Assembly (NCBI RefSeq): GCF_900089585.1
Contig: NZ_FLRH01000003.1
Location: forward strand, 2,680,501-2,744,500
DNA: 64,000 bases
Origin: Micromonospora sediminicola
Lineage (GTDB): Bacteria; Actinomycetota; Actinomycetes; Mycobacteriales; Micromonosporaceae
Direction: 5' to 3'
The translations under genes and the position numbers were made by a program. A model generated the notes under the pieces. That model had not been told where the DNA came from. It did no database searches and saw nothing but the letters and a program-made list of their open reading frames with translations. Positions 53,262 through 61,307 of the stretch are shown here, piece after piece. Numbering within the stretch: position 1 is the stretch's first letter; the number at the start of each line of letters is the position of its first letter.

Positions 53262-54476
53262 ATGGCGACCGCCGTCATCAATCTGGACGATCTCGATCTG
53301 TTCGTGTCCGGTGACCCGTACGCCGCGTGGGCCTGGTTGCGGGAGAACGAGCCGGTCTACTGGAACGCCAGCGCCACCGGCGGATACTGGGCGCTGACCA
53401 GGTACGCGGACGTGAACGCGGTCTATCTGGACCCGGTGACGTTCTCGTCCCGGAACGGCACCGTGCTCGGCGGTTCGTACCGGAGCGCGACCGACACCGC
53501 GTCGCAGCAGATGCTCATCTGCTCCGACCCGCCTGCGCACCGGCAGCTGCGCCAGCACGTCCACAAGGCGTTCGGGCCGCGGATGATGGAGCGGGCCGGG
53601 CATCAGGTGCGGACGTACCTCAACGACGCGCTCGACCGTCTCAGCGCCGACGGCGGCGGTGACTTCGCCGTGGACATCGCCCCCCGGCTCCCCGCCGGAC
53701 TGCTCACCGCCATGTTCGACATCGGTCTCGACGACGCCCTGCACCTGCTTCGGCTCACCCGCATTATGATCGGCTATCGGGACGAGGAGTACGCCGGCGA
53801 CAGCGGGGAGTCGATGACCCTGGCCGGCGCCCAGGTGGAGATCTTCGACTTCCTGGCCACCCTGCTCGACCAGCGGCGCCGCGACCCGGGTGAGGACCTG
53901 ATCAGTATCCTGCTGGCGGCGCGGACCAACGGCCGTGAGCTGTCGGAGAGCCAGATCCTCTACAACGCGCTGAACGTGGCGGTGGGTGGCGACGAGACCA
54001 CCCCCTTCACCGCGTCGGCCATCGTGGAGACGCTGATCCGGCATCCGGACGAGGAACGCCGGCTGCACGCCGACCCCAGCCTGCTCGGCACCGCGGTGGA
54101 GGAGCTGTTCCGGTGGACCTCGACCAACGCGTACGTGTGCCGGACCACGACCAGGGACGTGACGGTGCGGGGCGTCAGGATCCCGGCGGGGGAGACACTC
54201 ACCCTGTGGAACGCTTCGGCCAACCGGGACGAGGAGCAGTTCCCGCGTGCGGACCGGCTCGACCTCGGCCGTACCCCGAACCACCACGTCGCGTTCGGCG
54301 TCGCCAACCACCGGTGCATCGGCATGGGCGCGGCCCGCATGGAGATCAACCTGCTGATGCAGGAGCTGCTGGGGCGGGGCCTGCGGTTCGAGCTGTCCGG
54401 TCCGATCGAACGGCTGCGGTCGAACTTCATGCTCGGCGTCAAGCATCTGCCCGTCGCGCTCGCGACGCGGCGGTGA
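53262..54476 (+). CDS. Cytochrome P450 (third)
   Basis: 404-aa P450 from the ATG at 53262 (GGGAGAAGG upstream). I-helix VAVGGDETTPFTAS has the canonical acid-alcohol pair, ExxR is EELFRW and the haem loop is FGVANHRCIGMGAARMEI. Substrate-recognition regions differ from the first two P450s, so it belongs to another subfamily, closer to those that hydroxylate carrier-tethered amino acids, though the exact reaction cannot be assigned. It ends six bases before the convergent SARP gene. A TAACC-type repeat lies in its promoter region near 53181. Confidence 0.9.
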   Translation: MATAVINLDDLDLFVSGDPYAAWAWLRENEPVYWNASATGGYWALTRYADVNAVYLDPVTFSSRNGTVLGGSYRSATDTASQQMLICSDPPAHRQLRQHVHKAFGPRMMERAGHQVRTYLNDALDRLSADGGGDFAVDIAPRLPAGLLTAMFDIGLDDALHLLRLTRIMIGYRDEEYAGDSGESMTLAGAQVEIFDFLATLLDQRRRDPGEDLISILLAARTNGRELSESQILYNALNVAVGGDETTPFTASAIVETLIRHPDEERRLHADPSLLGTAVEELFRWTSTNAYVCRTTTRDVTVRGVRIPAGETLTLWNASANRDEEQFPRADRLDLGRTPNHHVAFGVANHRCIGMGAARMEINLLMQELLGRGLRFELSGPIERLRSNFMLGVKHLPVALATRR

Positions 54477-54482
54477 CGGCGC

Positions 54483-55376
54483 TCAGGCCGGGGTCCGCAG
54501 CAGCGAGGCGTGCCCGGTCGGATGGAGTTCCCGCTGCCAGACCCGGGCGTCGATGGGGTGGCCGGTGAACTCGCCGCCGATCGCCCGCGCGTAGAGCCGT
54601 TGGGTGGTGGGGTCCGGCGCCGTCTGCAGGTGGTCCCGCAGCCGGTGCGCACACAGGCCGTACCAGCGTCGAACCTGCGTGAGCTGACCGAGGTGCGCGT
54701 GGACCAGCATCAACAGCCGGTACGCCTCCTCGTGGAAGGGCTCGACCTCGAGCATCCGTTGGCACCACCTGATCACGCCGACGTGGTCGCGGCGCAGGAT
54801 CGTCGTCTCGGTCAGGAAGGCCAGGGCGCACAGCAGCCGGCTGCGCAGCCACTCCCGGTGGGCGGCCGCCCACTCGTAGGCCACATCCGGCAGGAAGTCC
54901 CCGTGGTAGGCCCAGGCCGCCTGCCGGTAGTGACGCGCCGCCGCCGCCCGGTCGTTCCGGAGCTGCGCCGCGTGCGCCGTGTCGACGTGGTGGATGAAGG
55001 TCTCGAAGTCGACCTCCACGCCCTCGACCTCGAGCAGATATCCCGGGCCCCGGGTGAGCAGGCGCAACGTCGGTGCCTCCGCCGGGCGGCGCTCGCCCTG
55101 CGGCTGTTCCAGCACATTCCTGAGCATGTGAGCGGCGACCTTCAGCGAGCTCGATCCGCCGGACCAGGGCACGCCCGGCCACAACGATTCGTAGAGCATG
55201 TCGCGGGAGACGATCCGCCCGGGCCGGAGCAGGAGGAACTGCAGCAGGTTGCGCGCCTTTCCCGCCTGCCAACGCTGCACCGGACGGTCGTCGAAGGCGA
55301 GTTCGAAGGTGCCGAAGGTGCTGACGGATATCCGGGAGCTCCGCGTCGCCACGCGCACGGCCTGTTTTCCTTCCAC
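54483..55376 (-). CDS. SARP-family transcriptional activator
   Basis: 297-aa protein. Residues 15-110 form an OmpR-like winged helix (ISVSTFGTFELAFDDRPVQR, then RNLLQFLLLRPGRIVSRDML and SSLKVAAHMLRNVL). Residues 120-275 are the bacterial transcriptional activation domain (VEVDFETFIHHVDTAHAAQL, then AYHGDFLPDVAYEWAAAHRE and EPFHEEAYRLLMLVHAHLGQ). SARPs activate antibiotic clusters by binding direct repeats spaced 11 bp apart, which recruits RNA polymerase. Matching repeats occur at 60461-60507 and more weakly at 55504. It is divergent from the radical SAM gene and is the likely pathway switch. Confidence 0.9.
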   Translation of the reverse strand: MEGKQAVRVATRSSRISVSTFGTFELAFDDRPVQRWQAGKARNLLQFLLLRPGRIVSRDMLYESLWPGVPWSGGSSSLKVAAHMLRNVLEQPQGERRPAEAPTLRLLTRGPGYLLEVEGVEVDFETFIHHVDTAHAAQLRNDRAAAARHYRQAAWAYHGDFLPDVAYEWAAAHREWLRSRLLCALAFLTETTILRRDHVGVIRWCQRMLEVEPFHEEAYRLLMLVHAHLGQLTQVRRWYGLCAHRLRDHLQTAPDPTTQRLYARAIGGEFTGHPIDARVWQRELHPTGHASLLRTPA

Positions 55377-55503
55377 GGCATTCCCTCGTCCGGACCACCA
55401 GTACTCGGCTCGACGCTACCGGCGGGCCCCGGACCGGCGATGTCACATGAAGGAGGGGCGGAGGGAGCACCGAGGTCAGTTGACCGGGCGTCCGGCGCCT
55501 GCA

Positions 55504-55519
55504 TAACCGGAATGGAACC
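55504..55519 (+). promoter_or_regulatory. Candidate SARP site upstream of the radical SAM gene
   Basis: TAACC at 55504-55508 and GAACC at 55515-55519 are spaced 11 bp, in GCATAACCGG and GGAACCCGG. GCATAACCGG also occurs in the stronger site at 60461-60507. It lies 110 bp upstream of the start at 55629. Confidence 0.4.
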
Positions 55520-55628
55520 CGGTCCGGATACCGTTCCCGCCCTGGCACCCGGTGGCACGCTGGATCCCTCAGCCGCGGCGGCCTCTTCGCCGACCCGACC
55601 ACCGCAGTCGTACGAGAGGTGGGGCTCA

Positions 55629-57260
55629 ATGGATCGTCACGGTCTCGACTGCGTGGTGATCGGCTACAACGAGGGAGACTTCGAGGACTACCGGGTCATG
55701 TGCGAGCGGGCCGGCCCCAGCAGCCCGGAGTACCAGATCATGCGCTCCGAACATCTGGTCGTGGACGGGCAGGCGATGCCGTGGCTGGACGCCTTCAGCC
55801 GGCTGCGGAGCCGGGCGACCGGCCGCAACGACCGCTACCACGTCGGCGAGGTGTTCAACCTCGCGGCGCTCTACCTCACCAGCTACCTGCGCAAACACGG
55901 GCTGAGGGCGGAACCGGTCTCGCTGTTCAGCAGCGAGCAGGACCGGGTCGCGGCATTGCTCGCCGAGCAGCCCGCGGTGGTGGTCGTCACCACCACGTTC
56001 TACGTCAACATCCTGCCGGTGGTGCCGGTCGTCGAGCACATCCGGAAGGTGTCGCCGTCGAGCCACATCGTCATCGGCGGCCCTCTCGTCGACAACCTTC
56101 TGCGATCGGGACTGACCGAGACCGTCCAGGACCTGTTCTTCGCCATGGGCGCGGACACCTACATCCAGGAGTCGCAGGGCGAGCGGAGCCTGGCCCAGTT
56201 GTGCCGTGCCCTGCGTGACGGCGGCGACCTCGCCGCCGTGGACAACCTGTTCCACTGCCCGGACGGCGAATGGGTCCGCACCAGGCGGCGCCCGGAGAAC
56301 AACGACCTCGACCAGTGCTCGATCGACTGGGCCCGCTTCCCGCCCGAACTCATCGGCGAGACGGCCCAGCTGCGAACCGCCCGCAGCTGCGCGTTCAAGT
56401 GCAGCTTCTGCGACTACCCGACCCGAGCCGGTGCGCTGACCACCGCGTCGGTCGAGACGGTACGGGACGAGCTGAGGGCGCTCGCCGGGCTCGGCGTCCG
56501 CAACGTGGTCTTCGTGGACGACACCTTCAACGTGCCGCCGAAGCGCTTCAAGCAGCTCTGCGAGATGATGATCGAGGAGGACCTCGGGCTGAGCTGGTAC
56601 TCCTACTTCCGGTGCTCCAACGTGCGCGACGAGGAGGCCTTCGACCTGGCCGCCCGCAGCGGCTGCGCCGGCGTCTTCCTCGGCATCGAGTCGGGCGACG
56701 CCGACGTGCTGGCCAACATGCACAAGCTGGCACAGGACAGCCAGTACCGCACCGGCATCGCCTCGCTCAAGGAGCGAGGCATCACCACCTTCGCCTCGAT
56801 CATCGTCGGCTTCCCCGGCGAAACCGAGAAGACGGTGCAGAACACCATCGACTTCCTCAACGAGACCGCTCCCGACCTGTGGCGGGCGCAGGCCTGGTGG
56901 GCCAACCCCCGATCCCCGGTCTACCAGCAGAAGGACCTGCTCGGCATCGAGGGCGAGGGCTACAGCTGGTCGCACTTCACCATGACGTCGGCGGAGGCCG
57001 CCGCCCTCACCGACCGGATGTTCGACCAGGTGACGGAGTCGGTGTGGCTACCGCTGTACGACTTCGACTTCTGGTCGCTGCCGTACCTCGCCGGCAAGGG
57101 TGTCGGCGTGCCGGAGCTGACCGGCCTGCTGCGCACCAGCCAGGAACTGATGCGGGCACGCAACCGTGGCGGCGACCCGGTCGGGCTGGCCGCACTCGAA
57201 CAGCGGTTCGCCGACGAGGTGGCCGGACTGCGCATGGAGCCCGCCAAGTTTCGCTACTGA
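55629..57260 (+). CDS. Cobalamin-dependent radical SAM methyltransferase, PhpK-like
   Basis: 543-aa enzyme from the ATG at 55629 (GAGGTGGGG upstream); the far longer open frame to 54510 is a shadow of the SARP gene. Residues 1-200 form a B12-binding-type Rossmann domain (LDCVVIGYNEGDFEDYRVMC, then VVVVTTTFYVNILPVVPVVE and SHIVIGGPLVDNLL). The radical SAM barrel has the iron-sulphur motif RSCAFKCSFCDYP (Cys254, Cys258, Cys261) and the later GVFLGIESGDADVL and TTFASIIVGFPGETE. Family members (PhpK and relatives) methylate phosphorus or unreactive carbons. With no phosphonate gene in view, C-methylation of an amino acid or its carrier-bound form is more likely. Confidence 0.88.
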   Translation: MDRHGLDCVVIGYNEGDFEDYRVMCERAGPSSPEYQIMRSEHLVVDGQAMPWLDAFSRLRSRATGRNDRYHVGEVFNLAALYLTSYLRKHGLRAEPVSLFSSEQDRVAALLAEQPAVVVVTTTFYVNILPVVPVVEHIRKVSPSSHIVIGGPLVDNLLRSGLTETVQDLFFAMGADTYIQESQGERSLAQLCRALRDGGDLAAVDNLFHCPDGEWVRTRRRPENNDLDQCSIDWARFPPELIGETAQLRTARSCAFKCSFCDYPTRAGALTTASVETVRDELRALAGLGVRNVVFVDDTFNVPPKRFKQLCEMMIEEDLGLSWYSYFRCSNVRDEEAFDLAARSGCAGVFLGIESGDADVLANMHKLAQDSQYRTGIASLKERGITTFASIIVGFPGETEKTVQNTIDFLNETAPDLWRAQAWWANPRSPVYQQKDLLGIEGEGYSWSHFTMTSAEAAALTDRMFDQVTESVWLPLYDFDFWSLPYLAGKGVGVPELTGLLRTSQELMRARNRGGDPVGLAALEQRFADEVAGLRMEPAKFRY

Positions 57261-57317
57261 CGGCCCGGCGTCGACCGCACGGTGACCCACCGTCCATCTA
57301 CGAAAGGGCATGCTTCC

Positions 57318-59138
57318 ATGGCGTTGCTCGCGTCGGCGTCGACGCCCACCCCGGCACCGGACCGGACGGATGCCGACTGGCGGTCCGTCGTCAGCCGCTT
57401 CGAGCAGGTGGTCGCGGCGCACCCGGACCGTCCGGCGCTGGTGTTCGGCAGCACCGTACTCACCTTCGGCGAGCTCGCCCGACGTAGCGCCGCCGTGGAC
57501 GACGGGCTCCGGAGCCGCGGCGTGGGGACCGAATCCCTCGTCGGCCTGCTGCTCCCACGCGGCGTCGACCTCGTGGTGGCGCTGCTCGGCGTGCTGCGCA
57601 GCGGCGCCGGCTACCTGCCCCTGGATCCGACCCTGCCCGCTGCCCGGCTGAGGTACATCTGCGACCGTGGCGACGTCACCCTGGTGCTCTCCGACGCCGG
57701 CAGCCGGCGCCGCCTACCGGCCGCGTCCGCGAGACGGATCCTGACGGTCGACACCTGCGCGCGGGCCGTCACCGGCGGCGCACCGGACCGGGCGGAGATC
57801 CGCCCTGCCCACCGTGCCTACGTGATCTACACCTCGGGATCGACCGGCCATCCCAAGGGGGTCGAGGTCACGCACGGGTCGTTGGCCTCGCTGGTGGACG
57901 CCCTGGCGCCGGTCGTCGGACCGGCCCCGGCACGGGTCGGTTGGAACGCCAGCCCGTCCTTCGACGCCTCGGTGCAGCAGTGGTCGCGGCTCTGCCGCGG
58001 GGACACCGTCGTCCTCGTCGGTGACGAGGTGCGCGCCGACCCCGAGGCGATGGCGACGCTCATCGCCGAACAGCGGCTCGACGAACTCGACATCACGCCG
58101 TCGCATCTGGTGTCGCTCCTCGAGCATCTGCCGGTGGAGAACCGGGACCGGCCGCTGCGGCTGCTGGTCGGCGGGGAGGCCGTCCCGGCGGGACTCTGGG
58201 GACGGCTGGCGGAGCTCAACGCGGCCGGCGTGCTGGCGCCGATCAACCTCTACGGCCCCACCGAATGCACGGTGGACGCGACGTACGCCCGGATCGACGG
58301 GTCCGGCGGGCCGCACCTGGGTGCGCCGCTGGCCGGCGTCCAGGTCCACCTGCTCGACGACCGGTTGGAGCCGGTGCCTCCCGGCGGCGACGGCGAGTTG
58401 TACGTCGCCGGCACCGGAGTGAGTCGCGGGTACCTCGGACAGCCCGGACTGACGGCGCAGCGGTTCGTCCCGGATATCGTCGCCGGGGACGGCCGTCGCA
58501 TGTACCGCACCGGCGACCGCGCGCGGATCGGGCCGGAGGGCCGGCTGGAGTACCTCGGCCGCCGCGACGACCAGGTGAAGCTGCGCGGCTACCGGATCGA
58601 GCTGGGCGAGATCGAGGCGGTGCTGGGCCGCTGCCCGGGGGTGGCGCAGGCGGTCGCCGTGGCGAGTACGGACCTGCCGGGCGGCGAGGGTCTGGTCGGC
58701 TACTGCCGGCTCGACCGGGACGCGGAGGGCCGACCTGTCCCGTTCGACGCCGAGGCGGTGCGGCGGGTCGTCGGCCAGCACCTGCCCGACTACATGATGC
58801 CGTCGGTGCTGGTCGAGATCGACCGCTTCCCGCTGACCCGCAACGGCAAGATCGATCGTGCGGCCCTCCCCCCACCGGTTCGGCCGGAACGTGAGGAGGG
58901 CCAGGAGACCACCCCACGGAGCCCGACCGAACGCCTGCTCGCCGAGGCGTGGTGCGCCGTACTCGGCGTCGACCGGGTGGGCGTCGACGACAACTTCTTC
59001 GACATCGGTGGGCAGTCACTGCTCGCGATCCGGCTGGTGGCGCTGCTGCGCCGCCGTACCGGCCGGTCCGTCCCGCTGGTCACGGTGTTCAAGCACCCGG
59101 TGCTGCGGCAGCTTGCCGCGTATCTCGACGACGCGTAG
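57318..59138 (+). CDS. NRPS adenylation-carrier didomain, glutamine-like code
   Basis: 606-aa protein from the ATG at 57318 (AAAGGG upstream). Residues about 25-525 are an adenylation domain with A3 VIYTSGSTGHPKG, A5 NLYGPTECT, A7 YRTGDR, A8 RRDDQVKLRGYRIELGEIE and A10 NGKIDRAALP. Residues 530-606 are a carrier domain with the pantetheine Ser in FFDIGGQSLLA. Aligning by eye to the phenylalanine enzyme GrsA gives the code D-A-Q-D-L-G-L-V-D-K, one change from the glutamine code DAQDLGVVDK known from lichenysin synthetase. It should load Gln (or a close relative) onto its own carrier. There is no condensation domain, as in systems that modify the carrier-bound amino acid. Confidence 0.92.
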   Translation: MALLASASTPTPAPDRTDADWRSVVSRFEQVVAAHPDRPALVFGSTVLTFGELARRSAAVDDGLRSRGVGTESLVGLLLPRGVDLVVALLGVLRSGAGYLPLDPTLPAARLRYICDRGDVTLVLSDAGSRRRLPAASARRILTVDTCARAVTGGAPDRAEIRPAHRAYVIYTSGSTGHPKGVEVTHGSLASLVDALAPVVGPAPARVGWNASPSFDASVQQWSRLCRGDTVVLVGDEVRADPEAMATLIAEQRLDELDITPSHLVSLLEHLPVENRDRPLRLLVGGEAVPAGLWGRLAELNAAGVLAPINLYGPTECTVDATYARIDGSGGPHLGAPLAGVQVHLLDDRLEPVPPGGDGELYVAGTGVSRGYLGQPGLTAQRFVPDIVAGDGRRMYRTGDRARIGPEGRLEYLGRRDDQVKLRGYRIELGEIEAVLGRCPGVAQAVAVASTDLPGGEGLVGYCRLDRDAEGRPVPFDAEAVRRVVGQHLPDYMMPSVLVEIDRFPLTRNGKIDRAALPPPVRPEREEGQETTPRSPTERLLAEAWCAVLGVDRVGVDDNFFDIGGQSLLAIRLVALLRRRTGRSVPLVTVFKHPVLRQLAAYLDDA

Positions 59139-59166
59139 CAGCCACTCGCGGTGGCCGCCCGGGGGC

Positions 59167-60396
59167 TCAACCGGCCTTCAGCATCACCGGCAGGTTGCAG
59201 GTGCCGCCGAGGAAGTTGGAGTAGACGCGCCGGGGGCTGCCGGTCACCTCGATCTCCGCGACCAGGTCCCGCAGGGCGGTCAGCGTCGCCGCGAGCTGGA
59301 TGCGACCCAGCCGCGCGCCGACGCAGAAGTGCGGCCCGTACGCGAACGTCAGGTGCCGGTTCGGCGCCCGGTCGAGGAGGAACCGCTCCGGTCGGTCGAA
59401 CTCCCGCTCGTCGAAGTTGGCCGACGAGAGCCAGGCCGTGACGATCTGGTCCTCGCCGATCCGTCCGCCCCCGATCGCGACCGGCTCCGTGGCCAGCCGG
59501 CCGAGGTGCCGCGACGGCGTGGTCCAGCGCAGCACCTCCTCGACCGCGGTGTCGACGCTGACCTCACCGTTCCTGAGCGCGCGCCACTGCGCCGGGTTCT
59601 CGGTCAGCGCCAGCACCGCCCCGGTCATCGCCAAGCGGGTGGTCTCGTCGCCGCCGAGGATCAGGCTGTAGCAGTTGAAGACGACCACGTCGGTGCTGAG
59701 CCGGCGACCCTTGACGCGGGCGTTGGCGAGAATGCTCACCAGATCGTCCCCGGGAGCGTGCCGACGTTGCTCGGTGAGCTCGATGAAGTAGGCGAGGATC
59801 TCGTTCTTCGAACTCCACGCGTCGGTGGTGGTGTGCGCCGGCACGTGCGAGCTGACCGAGGAGGAGCCGAGACGGTGGACGTACGCCCGATCCTCCTCCG
59901 GCACCGCGAGCAGGTCGCAGATGGTGGCGAGCGGCACCTGCGCGGCCACGTCGTCGCCGAAGTCGCAGTGCTGCTGCTCCACCACCCGCCGGACGAGCTG
60001 CCGCACCTGCTCGGTGATCCGCTGCTCCAGCCGATCCAGGACCTCTTGGGTCAACGCGCCGGCGATGAGGCGTCGTACCTCCGTGTGGCGCGGCCCGTCG
60101 GTCACCGCGAGCATCTTCCCCGTCGCCGAGTCGCCGCCCACGAGCAGGGTCTCCAGCACGTTGCCCTGGGTCGAGGTGAATCTCTGGTCGCGCAGGACCG
60201 TGGCGGCGTCGGCGTGCCGAGTCACCACCCAGAAGCCAGGCGTGTCGCCCCTCGGCGGGTGCCGGTAGAGCGGCTGCTCGGCGCGCAGGCGCCGCCACAC
60301 CGCGGTGAGGTCCCACTCGGCGTGGACGGCGGGCGAGGTCAGATCCAGCGACTCCAGCTGGTCCGGGTCGAGCATGGGCAGCTGGGTCACGGGCAC
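59167..60396 (-). CDS. Cytochrome P450 (fourth)
   Basis: 409-aa P450; GTG 60396 or GTG 60390 is the start. I-helix SLILGGDETTRLAM, ExxR in VEEVLRW and haem loop FAYGPHFCVGARLGRIQ are intact. Its AWLSSANFDEREFDRPERF and NRHLTFAYGPHFC segments resemble P450s that hydroxylate amino acids held on NRPS carriers. It converges on the didomain gene (29-bp gap) and is divergent from the thioesterase-like gene across a region with paired 11-bp repeats, so it is probably controlled by the SARP. Confidence 0.92.
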   Translation of the reverse strand: MPVTQLPMLDPDQLESLDLTSPAVHAEWDLTAVWRRLRAEQPLYRHPPRGDTPGFWVVTRHADAATVLRDQRFTSTQGNVLETLLVGGDSATGKMLAVTDGPRHTEVRRLIAGALTQEVLDRLEQRITEQVRQLVRRVVEQQHCDFGDDVAAQVPLATICDLLAVPEEDRAYVHRLGSSSVSSHVPAHTTTDAWSSKNEILAYFIELTEQRRHAPGDDLVSILANARVKGRRLSTDVVVFNCYSLILGGDETTRLAMTGAVLALTENPAQWRALRNGEVSVDTAVEEVLRWTTPSRHLGRLATEPVAIGGGRIGEDQIVTAWLSSANFDEREFDRPERFLLDRAPNRHLTFAYGPHFCVGARLGRIQLAATLTALRDLVAEIEVTGSPRRVYSNFLGGTCNLPVMLKAG

Positions 60397-60460
60397 CCCT
60401 TCGCTGTCGCATCCGCTGCTGGCGGGCCGCCGACGAACATGCTCGACTATCCCGCGGCCC

Positions 60461-60507
60461 GGTTATCGGGTGGTTACGGGTCCTGCGTGCATAACCGGCG
60501 CCTAACC
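60461..60507. promoter_or_regulatory. Paired 11-bp direct repeats, likely SARP sites
   Basis: GGTTA at 60461 and 60472 (GGTTATCGGGT, GGTTACGGGT) and, inverted, TAACC at 60492 and 60503 (TAACCGGCGCC, TAACCTCGC) each show exact 11-bp spacing, the hallmark of SARP binding. The two pairs face the divergent starts at 60396 and 60550. Confidence 0.65.
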
Positions 60508-60549
60508 TCGCACCGCTAGCGTCTCGGCAGTTGACACCCGGGAGGGCAC

Positions 60550-61281
60550 GTGCGCCAACCGTCCACGCGCTGGCTGCTGCAGGAGCCGTCGTCCGGAGCC
60601 AGACCGCTGCTGTTCTGTTTTCCGTACGCGGGCTCGGGCGCGTCGTCGCTGCGACGATGGCCGGGCCGGATCGGCGAGATCGAGGTACACCCCGTGCAGC
60701 TGCCTGGCCGCGAGAACCGGATCAGGGAAGAGCCGTACCGCGACTTCGAGACCTTCGCGCGGGACGCGGTGCGGGCGCTCGGCCCGTACCTCGACCGACC
60801 GTACGCGGTGATCGGCCACTGCATGGGCGCGCTGCTCGCGCACGCCTTCACCAGTCACGCCCAGGAGGTGGGTGCGCCGCTGCCCGAGCGGCTGTTCGTC
60901 TCCGCGTCCCTTGTGCCGGCCCGCGGCTTCTACGGGTTGTACCACCCCTGGATGTCCGACCGCCGGATCGCTCAGGAGCTGCAGCGCGTCTCGACCGAAC
61001 TCGGCGACGGGGCGCTGCCGGAGGAACTCGTCTCGCTGGCCGCCCGGGTGCTGCGTGGGGACGTGCAGACGTGCCTGGACCACGCGCCACCGGCGAAGTG
61101 GCTCGGCGTGCCGATCAGCGCCATCGGTTGGGACGGCGACCTGGACGTCGGCCGCGACGATCTCTCCGAGTGGCGGCAGTACGGCGAGACCACGGAGTAC
61201 GTCCTGCCCGGGGACCCGCTGAGCTTCCTGGCGGCACCGAGTGGCTTGAGGAAGATCGTCGAGGACGACTTCGAGTGCTGA
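60550..61281 (+). CDS. Type II thioesterase-like protein with Cys nucleophile and no His
   Basis: 243-aa alpha/beta-hydrolase from the GTG at 60550 (GGGAGGG upstream). It has the type II thioesterase framework: LLFCFPYAGSGASSLRRW, VHPVQLPGRENRI and AVIGHCMGALLAHAF. The nucleophile elbow is GHCMG (Cys91) instead of GHSMG, and where type II enzymes have PGGHFFL the sequence is PGDPLSF (220-226), so the catalytic His is missing, while an acidic stretch (GWDGDLDV) remains. A normal editing hydrolase is therefore unlikely. Cys-type hydrolase-fold proteins such as SyrC move aminoacyl groups between carriers; a similar shuttle role would fit the stand-alone carriers here, but is inference. It lies 27 bp upstream of the second didomain gene. 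Confidence 0.85.
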   Translation: MRQPSTRWLLQEPSSGARPLLFCFPYAGSGASSLRRWPGRIGEIEVHPVQLPGRENRIREEPYRDFETFARDAVRALGPYLDRPYAVIGHCMGALLAHAFTSHAQEVGAPLPERLFVSASLVPARGFYGLYHPWMSDRRIAQELQRVSTELGDGALPEELVSLAARVLRGDVQTCLDHAPPAKWLGVPISAIGWDGDLDVGRDDLSEWRQYGETTEYVLPGDPLSFLAAPSGLRKIVEDDFEC

Positions 61282-61307
61282 CCGACGAGACCGAAGAGGT
61301 GAGTCCC

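Noticed and set aside
54510..55628. 370-residue N-terminal extension of the radical SAM protein
   Set aside because: It is the antisense shadow of the SARP gene; the ATG at 55629 has a good ribosome site and starts the B12-binding domain.
56270..57487. 405-aa frame overlapping the radical SAM gene
   Set aside because: Alternative-frame shadow, Arg-rich, without motifs.
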